Shown here piece after piece: positions 17,142-25,567 of a DNA stretch of 64,000 bases. The stretch comes from Salinadaptatus halalkaliphilus. GTDB taxonomy: Archaea > Halobacteriota > Halobacteria > Halobacteriales > Natrialbaceae. The stretch is from positions 124,001 to 188,000 of the forward strand of contig NZ_RBZW01000012.1 of the NCBI RefSeq assembly GCF_006543045.1, in the 5' to 3' direction. The notes beneath the pieces are model-generated. The model was not told the origin of the DNA. It searched no databases and was given only the letters and a program-made list of their open reading frames with translations. Positions within the stretch are counted from its first letter, which is position 1. Each line of letters opens with the position of its first letter. A program made the position numbers and the translations under genes.

Positions 17142-17690
17142 ATGGGCCGATTTGCACGACTCGAGGCGTTTTTCGGTATCGATACTGAAGAGATTGGGCT
17201 GCTCTTGTTTTTTATCGTCGTCTCGACGTACCTGTTGGTCGGCTCGTTGGCCTACTCCGGGTTCGTCGGACGGTATCCGCGGGTGTTTTCAGCGGTCGTC
17301 CTCGTCTGTGCCGTCCTGTGTCTGTTCCGCCAACGGCTCCCGGAACCGCTGGCGACGATCACGTCCGAGCCGCCGGACCTCGTCGGCTTCGACGAGGACG
17401 AAGCGGAGGACGACCCGCTGGAACAGCGTGCACGATCGGCCGAAACACGAACAGTATTTGGCGTCACACTCAGCAAACGTGCGATCGTCACGCTCACCGT
17501 AGCCGGATACATGATCGCGTCGGTACTCGTCGGCATCCTCGTCGCGACGCCGCTTTACGTACTCGCGTGGGGGTACTTGGTCAACATCGATCGCAACCGG
17601 CTGATCGCGGTTACCGTCGGAACGACCATCGTGCTGTTCGGGTTCATGGAATTTGCCGGTATCAACGTCGACATCGGGGTGTTGTTTTAG
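17142..17690 (+). CDS. tctB: TctB-type small membrane subunit
   Basis: A 182-aa membrane protein with four predicted transmembrane segments (about residues 18-38, 45-62, 108-130 and 135-175) and a charged cytoplasmic loop rich in Asp/Glu in the middle. Size, topology and position between tctC and tctA identify the small TctB subunit of tripartite tricarboxylate transporters. Its sequence family is weakly conserved. Its stop is immediately followed by the tctA start (TAGATG), indicating tight coupling. Confidence 0.8.
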   Translation: MGRFARLEAFFGIDTEEIGLLLFFIVVSTYLLVGSLAYSGFVGRYPRVFSAVVLVCAVLCLFRQRLPEPLATITSEPPDLVGFDEDEAEDDPLEQRARSAETRTVFGVTLSKRAIVTLTVAGYMIASVLVGILVATPLYVLAWGYLVNIDRNRLIAVTVGTTIVLFGFMEFAGINVDIGVLF

Positions 17691-19205
17691 ATGGTTTCTA
17701 CAATCGTGGAGAGTCTGGGGATGGTTGCACAGCCCGAAATAATCGCGTTCATCCTCCTGGGGCTCATCGCTGGCATCATCTTCGGTGCGCTCCCGGGCGT
17801 TGGCGGCGTCCTCGGAATGGCCATCGTCCTCCCGCTGACGATCCCGCTTGGCGGGCTCGAGGCGAACATCCTACTGGTCGCTATCTACAGCGGGGCCTAC
17901 TACGGCGCGAGTATCGCAGCGATTCTGATCAACGTTCCAGGGACAGCGGCGGCGGCAGCGACGACGTTCGACGGCTATCCGATGACCCAACAGGGTGACG
18001 CACGGCGAGCACTCGGCATTTCGGCCGCCGCATCCGCGATCGGTGGTGGGCTGACGATGCTCGTACTGGTCGCGCTCGTGCCGTACCTCGCGCCAATCGT
18101 GCTTGCGTTCGGGGCACCACAGATCTTCCTGTTGGCGCTGTTTGGCATCGTGATGATCGGCGTCATCGCCTCCCGACAGTCGTTGATCAAAGGGGTTCTT
18201 TCGGGGATGTTCGGCGTGGTCATCATGACCATCGGAATCTCACCCGTCGGTCCACAGGTCCGCTATCAGTTCCTTCCCGAGAGTGCCGAGGCGATTCAAC
18301 CGATGATGTTGTTCGACGGCTTCGACTTCATCGCGATTCTCATCGGCATGTTCGCACTCGGCGAGATGCTTCGAATCGCAACCATCCGGGGACAGCTCGT
18401 CGAGGAAATCAACGTCCAGGGGAGCATCTTTGCTGGCGTTTACGACGTGTTTCGTCATCCGCTGTTGACGCTGAAGTCGGCCGCGATCGGCATGGGAGTC
18501 GGATCGATTCCCGGCGTCGGTGGTTCCGCAGCGAACTTCTTTTCGTACTCGGAGGCTCTCCGTTCGGCGAAGGACGCGATGTCGTTCGGGCAGGGTGATC
18601 CTCGAGGGGTCATCTCGGCGGAAGCGTCGAACAACGCGACGATCGCCGGCTCGCTGATCCCGGTGTTGTCGTTTGGCATCCCCGGTAGTGCCGGGACGGC
18701 CGTTCTGCTTGGGGGCTTTATTCTACACGGCATTCAGCCGGGGCCCGAACTGTTCGGCGAGGAGATTGCGTTCACGTACGCACTGATCTTCTCGTTGATC
18801 CTCGGTAACATCTTCATCATGCTGATCGGACTGTTCGTGATCAGCAAGCACGGACCGCTGCTCGGCCGCGTCGACATCGATTTACTCATACCGATCGTGA
18901 TGGCGTTTGCCGTGACTGGTGCGTACGCGCTGCGATCGAACTGGCTCGACGTTGCCACCGTCTTCATCTTCGGTATCCTCGCGTTCTACATGGTAAAGTA
19001 CGGGTATTCGGTAATCGCGCTGGTCATCGGTGCCGTCCTGGCCGAGATCATCGAGACGAACCTCAATCGGTCGATGTCGCTCTCGGAGGGATCACTCCTG
19101 ATATTCTTCGACGATCCACTCTCGCTGTTTTTGGTCGCGGCGCTGCTCGTGTTTGCGCTCGGACCGTATCTCGGACCAAAGCTCAAACAGCGATTCGACG
19201 TCTGA
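17691..19205 (+). CDS. tctA: TctA-type large membrane subunit
   Basis: A 504-aa integral membrane protein with about 11-12 hydrophobic segments and the TctA landmarks: GLIAGIIFGALPGVGGVLGM near the N-terminus, YYGASIAAILINVPGTAAA, and a second inverted half beginning IGMGVGSIPGVGGSAANFF and EASNNATIAGSLIPVLSFGI. The Gly/Pro-rich repeats are the family signature. It forms the permease of the TctC/TctB/TctA secondary uptake system and is co-transcribed with both partners. Confidence 0.92.
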   Translation: MVSTIVESLGMVAQPEIIAFILLGLIAGIIFGALPGVGGVLGMAIVLPLTIPLGGLEANILLVAIYSGAYYGASIAAILINVPGTAAAAATTFDGYPMTQQGDARRALGISAAASAIGGGLTMLVLVALVPYLAPIVLAFGAPQIFLLALFGIVMIGVIASRQSLIKGVLSGMFGVVIMTIGISPVGPQVRYQFLPESAEAIQPMMLFDGFDFIAILIGMFALGEMLRIATIRGQLVEEINVQGSIFAGVYDVFRHPLLTLKSAAIGMGVGSIPGVGGSAANFFSYSEALRSAKDAMSFGQGDPRGVISAEASNNATIAGSLIPVLSFGIPGSAGTAVLLGGFILHGIQPGPELFGEEIAFTYALIFSLILGNIFIMLIGLFVISKHGPLLGRVDIDLLIPIVMAFAVTGAYALRSNWLDVATVFIFGILAFYMVKYGYSVIALVIGAVLAEIIETNLNRSMSLSEGSLLIFFDDPLSLFLVAALLVFALGPYLGPKLKQRFDV

Positions 19206-19243
19206 TCGTCCACTATTTTTGTCTTCGACGGAATGTATGGTGC

Positions 19244-19990
19244 TCACCAGCCAGCGAACTTGTCTCGACGGAAGAGATCCAGTTCGGTGACTGCGTTTGG
19301 TGGTTCCTGTCGCGCAGCGAAGGCGACCGCCTCACCGACGGCCGTGGGCCCGGTTACCTCCCCCGGCTCGTAGCGTTCCTTCGACGTCCGGTCGCGGTAT
19401 TGTGTCCCGAATTCGGTCCGGACTTCCGCCGGATTGATGATCGAGACGCCGACGCCATCCTCGCCGACCTGCCCCGCCAGACTCAGGGCGAACCCGCGAA
19501 CCCACCACTTCGTCGCCGCGTACACCGGCCCCGCCGGTCGCGGGTATTTCCCGGCGAAGCTCGCGACGAAGATCAGCGTTCCGTTCGTCTCGCGGAGGTG
19601 TGGGAGCGCTTCCTGTGTAGCAACGAACGTCCCGTCGACGTTGACGTCCATTACCTGTCGATACTGCTCTCTGGGTAGTTCGTCGACGCCCGAGGTGCCG
19701 TCGGTTCCGATACCGGCGTTGTTCACGAGCACGTCGAGGCGACCGAACGCGTCGATCGTCGCATCGATCGCGGCTTCGATCTCGGCCGGTCGACTCACGT
19801 CGGCGGGGACGACCAGGGTATCGACATCGAACTCGCGTTCGATTTCGGCGGCGATCTCCTCGAGGCGCTGCTCTCGTCGGGCGACCAGTACGACGTTTCT
19901 GCCGTCGGCTGCGAGCTGTGCTGCCGATTCGCGACCGATACCGGCGCTTGCTCCCGTTACGAGTGCAACGGAGTCAGCGTCTGCGTCCAT
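19244..19990 (-). CDS. SDR-family oxidoreductase
   Basis: Classical SDR of 248 aa: VTGASAGIGRESAAQLAADG, DVLVNNAGIGTDG, FVASFAGKYPRPAGPVYAATK (Ser...Tyr-x3-Lys), and VSIINPAEVRTEFG after the active site. The end lacks the FabG-type GG(W/F) tail and instead carries NAVTELDLFRRDKFAGW, a form seen in sepiapterin-reductase/YdfG-like SDRs. ATG 19990 was chosen because a TTTTGATG-like box lies about 27 bp upstream; in-frame starts 24-27 bp further upstream are less likely. It converges with tctA and is monocistronic. Substrate unknown. Confidence 0.88.
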   Translation of the reverse strand: MDADADSVALVTGASAGIGRESAAQLAADGRNVVLVARREQRLEEIAAEIEREFDVDTLVVPADVSRPAEIEAAIDATIDAFGRLDVLVNNAGIGTDGTSGVDELPREQYRQVMDVNVDGTFVATQEALPHLRETNGTLIFVASFAGKYPRPAGPVYAATKWWVRGFALSLAGQVGEDGVGVSIINPAEVRTEFGTQYRDRTSKERYEPGEVTGPTAVGEAVAFAARQEPPNAVTELDLFRRDKFAGW

Positions 19991-20118
19991 GATACGCCGT
20001 TCGTCCGGTAACATCAAAACGGTATGGTTCGAGACGGGCTGCTGTGTCGACGATGACTCGCCGTGGGTTCAGTTTGCACGATTCGATGGCCACTCGTCGT
20101 CGGCTCGAGGGAGCAACT

Positions 20119-20125
20119 ATTATTG
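20119..20125 (+). promoter_or_regulatory. TATA-like box for UspA gene
   Basis: TATTATT is centred about 26 bp before ATG 20148 in the 157-bp gap between divergent genes. It fixes the start of the universal stress protein. Confidence 0.5.
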
Positions 20126-20147
20126 TCGTTTCGTCCGAATCATCTCC

Positions 20148-20579
20148 ATGGTCGTTATTGCAGCGGTCGACCGGTCAGCACGGAGCTCCGGGGTCGTCGA
20201 GCGCGGTGCGGAACTCGCCGACGCCTTCGAAGACGAACTGCACGTCGTCCACGTCCTTTCGGTCGCTGAGTTTCGCGATATTCAGCTCTCGACGGTCGAA
20301 GACTCGACGACCCAGATCGATGTCGACCGCGTCGAATCGGTCGCCGCCGAGCAGGCAGCCGACGCTGCCGAGGCCGTCGACCGACCGAGCCAGGCGGTTG
20401 GACTCGTCGGCGATCCCTCGAACGTGCTCCTCGAGTACGCCGAAGAAGTCGACGCACGGTACGTCGTTCTCGGTCCGCGACGGCGCTCGCCCGCGGGGAA
20501 GGCGGTCTTCGGGAGCACGTCCCAATCGGTCATCCTGAACGCACCCTGTCCCGTCGTCACGACGATGCTCGAGGAGTAA
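20148..20579 (+). CDS. Universal stress protein (UspA domain)
   Basis: Single-domain Usp protein of 143 aa. The N-terminal strand VVIAAVDRS and the C-terminal ATP-binding pattern (VLGPRRRSPAGKAVFGSTSQS, a G-x2-G-x9-G-S/T-like loop) are visible, and the protein ends in APCPVVTTM. A much longer in-frame opening exists upstream, but it is antisense to the SDR gene and lacks coding character. Usp proteins bind nucleotide and respond to stress. The neighbouring catabolic genes give no specific role. Confidence 0.88.
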   Translation: MVVIAAVDRSARSSGVVERGAELADAFEDELHVVHVLSVAEFRDIQLSTVEDSTTQIDVDRVESVAAEQAADAAEAVDRPSQAVGLVGDPSNVLLEYAEEVDARYVVLGPRRRSPAGKAVFGSTSQSVILNAPCPVVTTMLEE

Positions 20580-20732
20580 TGGCAAACCGGTGCCGCTCTG
20601 AGCGGTCGAACGCGTCCACGTGAGCGAAATTGCCACGACGCCCACAGAGCGAGCGGTGAGACTGGCCGAACCGACATAACATCGATCGTGCGAGCGGGCC
20701 CCACTACCGTTTCGTGGTGACGATCGCGACAG

Positions 20733-21944
20733 TTACGTCTCCGTCTCCGTCACGACGCTATCGTCTACCAGCGCTTCGATGTCGTCCTCGTCGTAGCCGA
20801 GTTCACGGAGCACGTCGCGATTGTGTTGTCCCTGCAACGGCGCCGGCTGTTCGACCCCGATCTCGGCTTTCGAAAGCGAGAGCGGGCTGCTGGTTAGGGT
20901 CAACGAATCGTACTGTGGGTGTGTGATCTCTTCGAACACGCCGAGGTGTTCCATCTGGTCCATCTCCGCGGCTTCGTCGATGGTCTGGTACGGTGCAGCC
21001 GGGATGCCGTTTTCGTTCAGCACCGATACCGCTTCGTCGACCGGTTGCTCCGCCAGCCAGGACTCGAACCGATCGGTCAGCGCTCCGAGGTCCGCAATGC
21101 GACCTTGTGGGGTCTGATACGTTTCGTCCTCGAGGAGGTCCGGCCGGTCGAGAACCTCACAATATCCCGTCCAGATTCGGTCGGAATACAGCAGCAACGC
21201 CACGGCGACCCAGCCGTCGTCGGCTTCGGCCGCGCCGTAGAGCATCTCGCGCTGATGACAGAGGTTTCGACCGCCGTGGCTTAGGACTTCGCCGAGGTTG
21301 TTGTAGAACTCGTAGGCGCCGTCTAAGTTGTGTGCGATCGACTCGAGCAGCGAGACGTCGATCTTCTGGCCGCCGGCTCGGTCGCGGTGGATGAGCGCGC
21401 CGAGTGCGCTTATCGTCGCGTTGTAGGCCGCGAAGTAGTCAGCGAGCGACGACTGGGAGCGAATCGGCGGGTGATCTTCGTAGCCGAGCATGCTCGAGAA
21501 GCCGGAGACGTGTTGCATCATCGCGTCCATGCCGGGCAAATCCGTCATCGGGCCGGATTGCCCGTAGCCCGTGATGTGGACGTAGATGATGTCCTCGTTG
21601 ATCTCCGAGAGCGTCTCGTAGTCGACGCCGAGGCGCTCTGCGACGCCCGGCGGCCAGTTCTGAACGAAAATATCGGCCTTTTCGACGAGGTCGTGAACGA
21701 TCTCGCGACCCTCGTCGGCTTTGAGATCGAGCGAGACCGCGCGTTTGTTCCGGTTGAACAGCTCGAACCCAGGGTTGAAGGGCTCGCCCTCGAGCTCTCG
21801 TCGGTCCGTTCGGAACATTTCGCCATCCGGCGGTTCGATTTTGACGACGTCCGCGCCGAGGTCCGCGAGAAACGTCGCACAAAGCGGTCCTGCAATCACC
21901 TGTCCACAGTCAACGACAGATATGTCTGAGAGTGGCACACCCAT
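20733..21944 (-). CDS. CaiB/BaiF class III CoA-transferase
   Basis: Third class III CoA-transferase of the window, 403 aa: VVDCGQVIAGPLCATFLADL, VVKIEPPDGEMFR, LDLKADEGREI, VHITGYGQSGPM, KIDVSLLES (conserved Asp) and the C-terminal NRDVLRELGYDEDDIEAL. It stands alone on the minus strand after the Usp gene. It is no closer to the other two CoA-transferases here than family members usually are, so it probably has a different acid partner. Confidence 0.9.
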   Translation of the reverse strand: MGVPLSDISVVDCGQVIAGPLCATFLADLGADVVKIEPPDGEMFRTDRRELEGEPFNPGFELFNRNKRAVSLDLKADEGREIVHDLVEKADIFVQNWPPGVAERLGVDYETLSEINEDIIYVHITGYGQSGPMTDLPGMDAMMQHVSGFSSMLGYEDHPPIRSQSSLADYFAAYNATISALGALIHRDRAGGQKIDVSLLESIAHNLDGAYEFYNNLGEVLSHGGRNLCHQREMLYGAAEADDGWVAVALLLYSDRIWTGYCEVLDRPDLLEDETYQTPQGRIADLGALTDRFESWLAEQPVDEAVSVLNENGIPAAPYQTIDEAAEMDQMEHLGVFEEITHPQYDSLTLTSSPLSLSKAEIGVEQPAPLQGQHNRDVLRELGYDEDDIEALVDDSVVTETET

Positions 21945-22700
21945 AGTTACCGCAGCGGTGGCATCAAACTACCGATCCGCGTAACGATAGTTATGTAAAA
22001 ATACAATATATGACTGGATTAATAAATTACCGCTAATACTCGTGGACCGACTGTGCATTCACAGGGACGGCAGACCGTCTGACGACTCGCGGGAATCCGA
22101 ATTTGCCACCGCTCCGCTGGCGAGATGGGCCGTACTATCTCCCGTCCTCGTTTCCACGGTAGTATCCTTGATCTTCGGTCCCATGCCAAGGGTCGGTGTT
22201 GTACTGTCGGACAGAACGAGTGTGAGAATTCACCTGCGCTGTCGGGGACTGTTGTGCTGATGTCGGGCCAATCGCAAGCAGATCATGGATACACCTGCAC
22301 TGCGACGGTTTGCTCTACCCTTTCACCGGAGCAACCGCGAGCCGTCCTGCGATCGCTCTCGGAACGATGTTCCGCAGTCCGTACGAGACATCCCGCGCCT
22401 GTACTGCACGGTCGAACCCGGCGGTGTCAATCGAGTCCACCCTGCAGTCACGCGTGGGCGTCTATTGTGTCAACGGTCCGTCTGCGTCTCCCGACACGAG
22501 ATCGACGTTGCAACGAGCGTTATTTCCGCAAATTAGTTATAACAATATTCGAACCTTTGAGTGAGGATATAGTATTAATTATATATCGTGCAGGTCATCA
22601 CGCGTCGATCCACGGCTGGGTCGTGATCGACGCCCGTCACGGACAGCCCACGACACGATAGCGATCGATATATTTCGCTGGCGGAACGGGCCATAGACGA
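21945..22700. other. Long intergenic region without a recognisable gene
   Basis: About 755 bp with several short open frames on both strands, none with family features or consistent haloarchaeal codon bias. It contains a perfect hairpin CGGAAC-GAT-GTTCCG near 22365 and AT-rich stretches at 21990-22030 and 22525-22590. It may be a decayed gene or mobile-element remnant. The TATA box for the small membrane protein closes the region. Confidence 0.4.
22668..22675 (+). promoter_or_regulatory. TATA box for small membrane protein gene
   Basis: ATATATTT lies about 29 bp upstream of ATG 22701. Together with the short leader it supports expression of that very small gene. Confidence 0.5.
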
Positions 22701-22880
22701 ATGGGAATCGACGACGGTTCGGATCTGTTTACGAGAAAAACGCTGGTGATTTGTGTCGTGGCCTTTCTGTTCGGAAACGCGATCACGATCGCGGCCGGCG
22801 GCTGGCAGTGGGAGCTCGTCTTCGTCCTCGGCGCTGCATGTCTGCTTCTCGAGACGATCCGTCGCAGTGCTCTCGGGTAG
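22701..22880 (+). CDS. Small two-helix membrane protein
   Basis: A 59-aa reading frame (MGIDDGSDLFTRKTLVICVV...). Two hydrophobic helices, about residues 15-30 and 36-52, are separated by a GGWQWE turn and end in a short basic tail. Composition and codon use are normal for the genome and a TATA box sits at the right distance, so I treat it as real. Function unknown. The nearest downstream gene is the KaiC-like ATPase, 285 bp away. Confidence 0.7.
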   Translation: MGIDDGSDLFTRKTLVICVVAFLFGNAITIAAGGWQWELVFVLGAACLLLETIRRSALG

Positions 22881-22983
22881 GTCACCGGATCGAACCGTCG
22901 CGCTCACAACCCGGGTAGAGCGAACACGAGCGACCGACCGAATCGGCAACAACGTTCATCTTCTTGGAGTTAGTGCTCGTAGC

Positions 22984-23054
22984 TGAGACGGATTGCCGTA
23001 CGTCTGTCCCGACACATCCGGCGAACGGTCGCGATTGCACCGGGGTTATCGTAC
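22984..23054 (+). repeat. Degenerate palindromic repeat, TGAGACGG subfamily
   Basis: Begins TGAGACGGATTGCCGTAC and ends with GGTCGCGATTGCACCG, matching the copy at 9128 at both ends while the middle differs. It lies between the small membrane protein and the KaiC-like gene. Confidence 0.5.
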
Positions 23055-23165
23055 AGGTGTCCGTCCGGCCCTATCGCGACGACCTCGTCGCAACGTTTGT
23101 ATGGATAGGCGAGCACGCTATCGCTATATCGTGACCGATCGAGTCCCCATCCGGAGGCCGTCGAC

Positions 23166-24281
23166 GTGACTGACGATTCCGAGGACTGGTTCGAGCAAGC
23201 CGTCGGGGACGACGAGAGTGACGACTCGACACCGGCTGACGGTTCGAGTGGCGACGAGACAGTATCGGACGATCGGTCGGCGGCCGACGCGGACAGGTGG
23301 CGCACTGACGAATCAGTCGCCGCTGATTCGCCCGCCGATAGTGACGCTGACTGGTCGATGGACGATCACGGGCCGCCGACCGAGGAACCCGAGCGATCGA
23401 CCGCCTCGCCAGACAGCGACGACAACGATGGATCGCTGTTCGATCAGGACTTCGGGTCGGCGCTTGAAACTGCAGCCGATCCATCCATCGGACCCCAATC
23501 CGACGCGCCGACCGGCGGTGGCACCGCCGACTTGGGCTTCGATTCGACCGACGACACCGATTTCGACGCCGACGCCGAGTCCGACCTCTCTCGCCTCGAG
23601 CTTGGTATCGAGGGCCTCGACGGGATGATCCAAGGCGGCGTCCCCGAACGGGCGCTGATGGTCGCGATCGGTAGCGCCGGGACCGGCAAGACCACCTTCG
23701 GGTTGCAGTTTCTCGCCCACGGCCTCGAGCAGGGCGACGATGCGGTGTTCATTGCACTCGAGGAGAGTCGCAAGCGGGTCGTTACGAGCGCGACCGAGAA
23801 GGGGTATCCGTTCGACGAGTATATCGACGACGACAAGCTGGCGATCGTCGATCTCGACCCCGTCGAGATGGCCACCAGTCTGGGCTCGATCCAGACCGAG
23901 TTACCGGCGCTGATCGAGGAATTCGGTGCGTCGCGGCTGGTGCTGGATTCGGTCTCGCTTCTCGAGATGATGTACGACGAGCAAGCGACGCGACGAAACG
24001 AAGTCTACGACTTCACGAAAAGCGTCAAAGACGCCGGCGTCACGGCGTTGCTCACGAGCGAAGCGTCCCAGGAGACGGCCTACGCGTCTCGACACGGCAT
24101 TATCGAGTATCTCACCGATGCGGTCTTCGTCTTACAGTACGTTCGGCCCGACGACTTCCGCGAGACGCGACTCGCCGTCGAAATTCAGAAGATACGTGAT
24201 GCGAACCACTCGCGGGAGAAAAAGCCGTACGAGATTACCGACGAGGGCATTTCCGTCCATCAACAGGCCAACTTGTTCTGA
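23166..24281 (+). CDS. KaiC-like RecA-superfamily ATPase with long acidic N-terminus
   Basis: A 371-aa protein starting at GTG 23166. Residues 1-140 are an extremely acidic, Ser/Asp-rich, probably disordered extension. Residues 141-365 form one KaiC/RadA-like ATPase domain: LELGIEGLDGMIQGGVPE, Walker A IGSAGTGKTTFG, a Walker B-type SRLVLDSVSLLEMM strand, and LLTSEASQE. Archaeal single-domain KaiC-like proteins act in signalling, often with kinases or flagellar/gas-vesicle regulation. No partner is adjacent here. The TGA stop shares its last base with the ATACGG palindrome downstream. Confidence 0.88.
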   Translation: MTDDSEDWFEQAVGDDESDDSTPADGSSGDETVSDDRSAADADRWRTDESVAADSPADSDADWSMDDHGPPTEEPERSTASPDSDDNDGSLFDQDFGSALETAADPSIGPQSDAPTGGGTADLGFDSTDDTDFDADAESDLSRLELGIEGLDGMIQGGVPERALMVAIGSAGTGKTTFGLQFLAHGLEQGDDAVFIALEESRKRVVTSATEKGYPFDEYIDDDKLAIVDLDPVEMATSLGSIQTELPALIEEFGASRLVLDSVSLLEMMYDEQATRRNEVYDFTKSVKDAGVTALLTSEASQETAYASRHGIIEYLTDAVFVLQYVRPDDFRETRLAVEIQKIRDANHSREKKPYEITDEGISVHQQANLF

Positions 24282-24361
24282 TACGGTTTACTGTAAGTCG
24301 TTACCGCCGAAACCGCGACCCGTCTGCGGTTTCGCCGGTAAATCGTTACAGCAATCCGTAT
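24281..24361 (+). repeat. 81-bp palindromic repeat (ATACGG family), overlaps KaiC-like stop codon
   Basis: Near-complete inverted repeat: ATACGGTTTACTGTAAG at the left mirrors CGTTACAGCAATCCGTAT at the right. The inner arms ACCGCCGAAACCGC and GCGGTTTCGCCGGT flank a short loop. The gene stop TGA (24279-24281) supplies its first base, giving TGATACGG. It could form one long stem-loop and act as a bidirectional terminator. Confidence 0.8.
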
Positions 24362-24421
24362 GAAGGGCCAATTCGCTCCCTAACCACGATAGATGCTGGT
24401 CCTCCGTGGGAAGGAGAACCG

Positions 24422-24546
24422 ATTATCAGCTACCAGGAGCCCGTGTGCGGACTGCCGTTTGGCGGCTCCAAACAGTCCGGTATCGGACGCGAAGTCGGCA
24501 CGAGCACTACCAGCAGACGAAGACGATCACCGTCTCACTTCCGTAA
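24422..24546 (+). pseudogene. Remnant of an aldehyde dehydrogenase C-terminus
   Basis: One frame reads ISYQEPVCGLPFGGSKQSG then IGREVG. A second frame, after a small deletion near 24500, reads HYQQTKTITVSLP and a stop at 24544-24546. These are the conserved C-terminal block of NAD(P)-dependent aldehyde dehydrogenases (PFGGxKxSGxGRE ... TKTITV). Everything upstream of it is missing: only about 40 residues of a roughly 480-residue enzyme remain. It sits between two ATACGG palindromes, suggesting a deletion or rearrangement scar. Confidence 0.85.
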
Positions 24547-24661
24547 TCTGGCGAGATGGGTTCCGGTGTCGCCCGCGTAACCGTCGGACGGGTCGTCGTA
24601 ATTGTCGATTGGGCACTGTTGGCGGCCCATACTTTTCCGAGCCGCGTCGTCACGTGTGCGT

Positions 24662-24904
24662 ATGGCTGATCGCACGACGGCGGACGAGACGCTTTCACGG
24701 GAGGAGCTCGCCGAGTACTTCGATCGGCTGTCGAAGGCCTTCGCCGGCGGCAGCGAGGAAGTTCGGATCGATGTCGGCAACAAGACCGTCACGCTTCGGC
24801 CACCCGAGACCGTCGACGTTTCGATCGATGTCATCGAACGCTCGACGCTTCTGCGGGGCAACCGCGAGGAAATCGATATCGAAATCGACTGGAAGCCACC
24901 CTGA
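24662..24904 (+). CDS. amphi-Trp domain-containing protein
   Basis: An 80-aa protein from ATG 24662 (MADRTTADETLSREELAEYF). The body has the amphi-Trp pattern: an N-terminal helix (EELAEYFDRLSKAFAGG), then strands (VRIDVGNKTVTLRPPETVDV) and the closing EIDIEIDWKP. These small proteins are common in haloarchaea and their function is not established. An ATACTTTT box lies about 29 bp upstream of the start. The TGA stop merges with the following ATACGG palindrome. Confidence 0.8.
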   Translation: MADRTTADETLSREELAEYFDRLSKAFAGGSEEVRIDVGNKTVTLRPPETVDVSIDVIERSTLLRGNREEIDIEIDWKPP

Positions 24905-24963
24905 TACGGACCGTTGTAGTTCTTTACCGGTGATCACCGGTAAAACGCTACAACAATCCGTAT
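24904..24963 (+). repeat. 60-bp palindromic repeat (ATACGG family), overlaps amphi-Trp stop codon
   Basis: ATACGGACCGTTGTAG ... CTACAACAATCCGTAT form the arms, with the inner perfect palindrome TTTACCGGTGATCACCGGTAAA. It is a shorter version of the 24281 copy and again starts at the stop codon (TGA at 24902-24904). Region 24964-25034 beyond it shows no gene. Confidence 0.8.
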
Positions 24964-25064
24964 GAAGCCGTCGGGAGAGACCGACGAGCGATCCTCGGTA
25001 CTCAGCAGGGCTGTCGGAGACGAGAAGGAAGTTCTTTTTCCCTCCAGACCAGAGGGTCGCCTAG

Positions 25065-25493
25065 ATGTACGAGACGATTCTCTTTCCTACGGATGGAAGC
25101 GACCACGCCGAGACGGTCGCAAAACACGCCTTCGAGGCAGCCTCGACCAGATCGGCGACGCTGCACGTCCTCTCGGTCGTCGACGACCGCGCCTTTCTCG
25201 TCCTTGACGACGACCGGGTGGACGCGGTCCGGGGCGACTTGGCAGAAACCGCTCGCGAGGCGACCGACGAGGCGGCCACGCGAGCGACCGAAGCCGGACT
25301 CGAGGTCGAGACAGCCGTCGAGACCGGCCATCCCGCGGAGTGCATCGTCGACTACGCCGACGACCACGGCGTCGATCTGATCGTCATGGGAACCAGCGGT
25401 GACAACTACGAGAACAACGTCGTCGGAAGCGTCTCTCAGCGTGTCGTTCAGACGGCCCCGGTGCCGGTAACGACGGTCGGGCCGGACGTCTAG
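25065..25493 (+). CDS. Universal stress protein (UspA domain)
   Basis: Canonical 142-aa Usp: MYETILFPTDGSDHAETVAK at the N-terminus and DLIVMGTSGDNYENNVVGSV (G-x2-G-x9-G-S ATP-binding loop) followed by SQRVVQTAPVPVTTVGPDV. A TTTTT box about 28 bp upstream indicates a leaderless transcript. It is only distantly similar to the Usp at 20148. Probably a stress-response nucleotide-binding protein. Confidence 0.93.
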   Translation: MYETILFPTDGSDHAETVAKHAFEAASTRSATLHVLSVVDDRAFLVLDDDRVDAVRGDLAETAREATDEAATRATEAGLEVETAVETGHPAECIVDYADDHGVDLIVMGTSGDNYENNVVGSVSQRVVQTAPVPVTTVGPDV

Positions 25494-25567
25494 CGGACCG
25501 TATCGGTCGTCACCGACGATAACGTTGGGTACACTTTCATAAGGAACCCATTGTAAGTCACAAGAAC

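Noticed and set aside
22125-22661. A 178-codon open frame upstream of the small membrane protein
   Set aside because: No domain and irregular composition, with overlapping frames equally open. Treated as intergenic.
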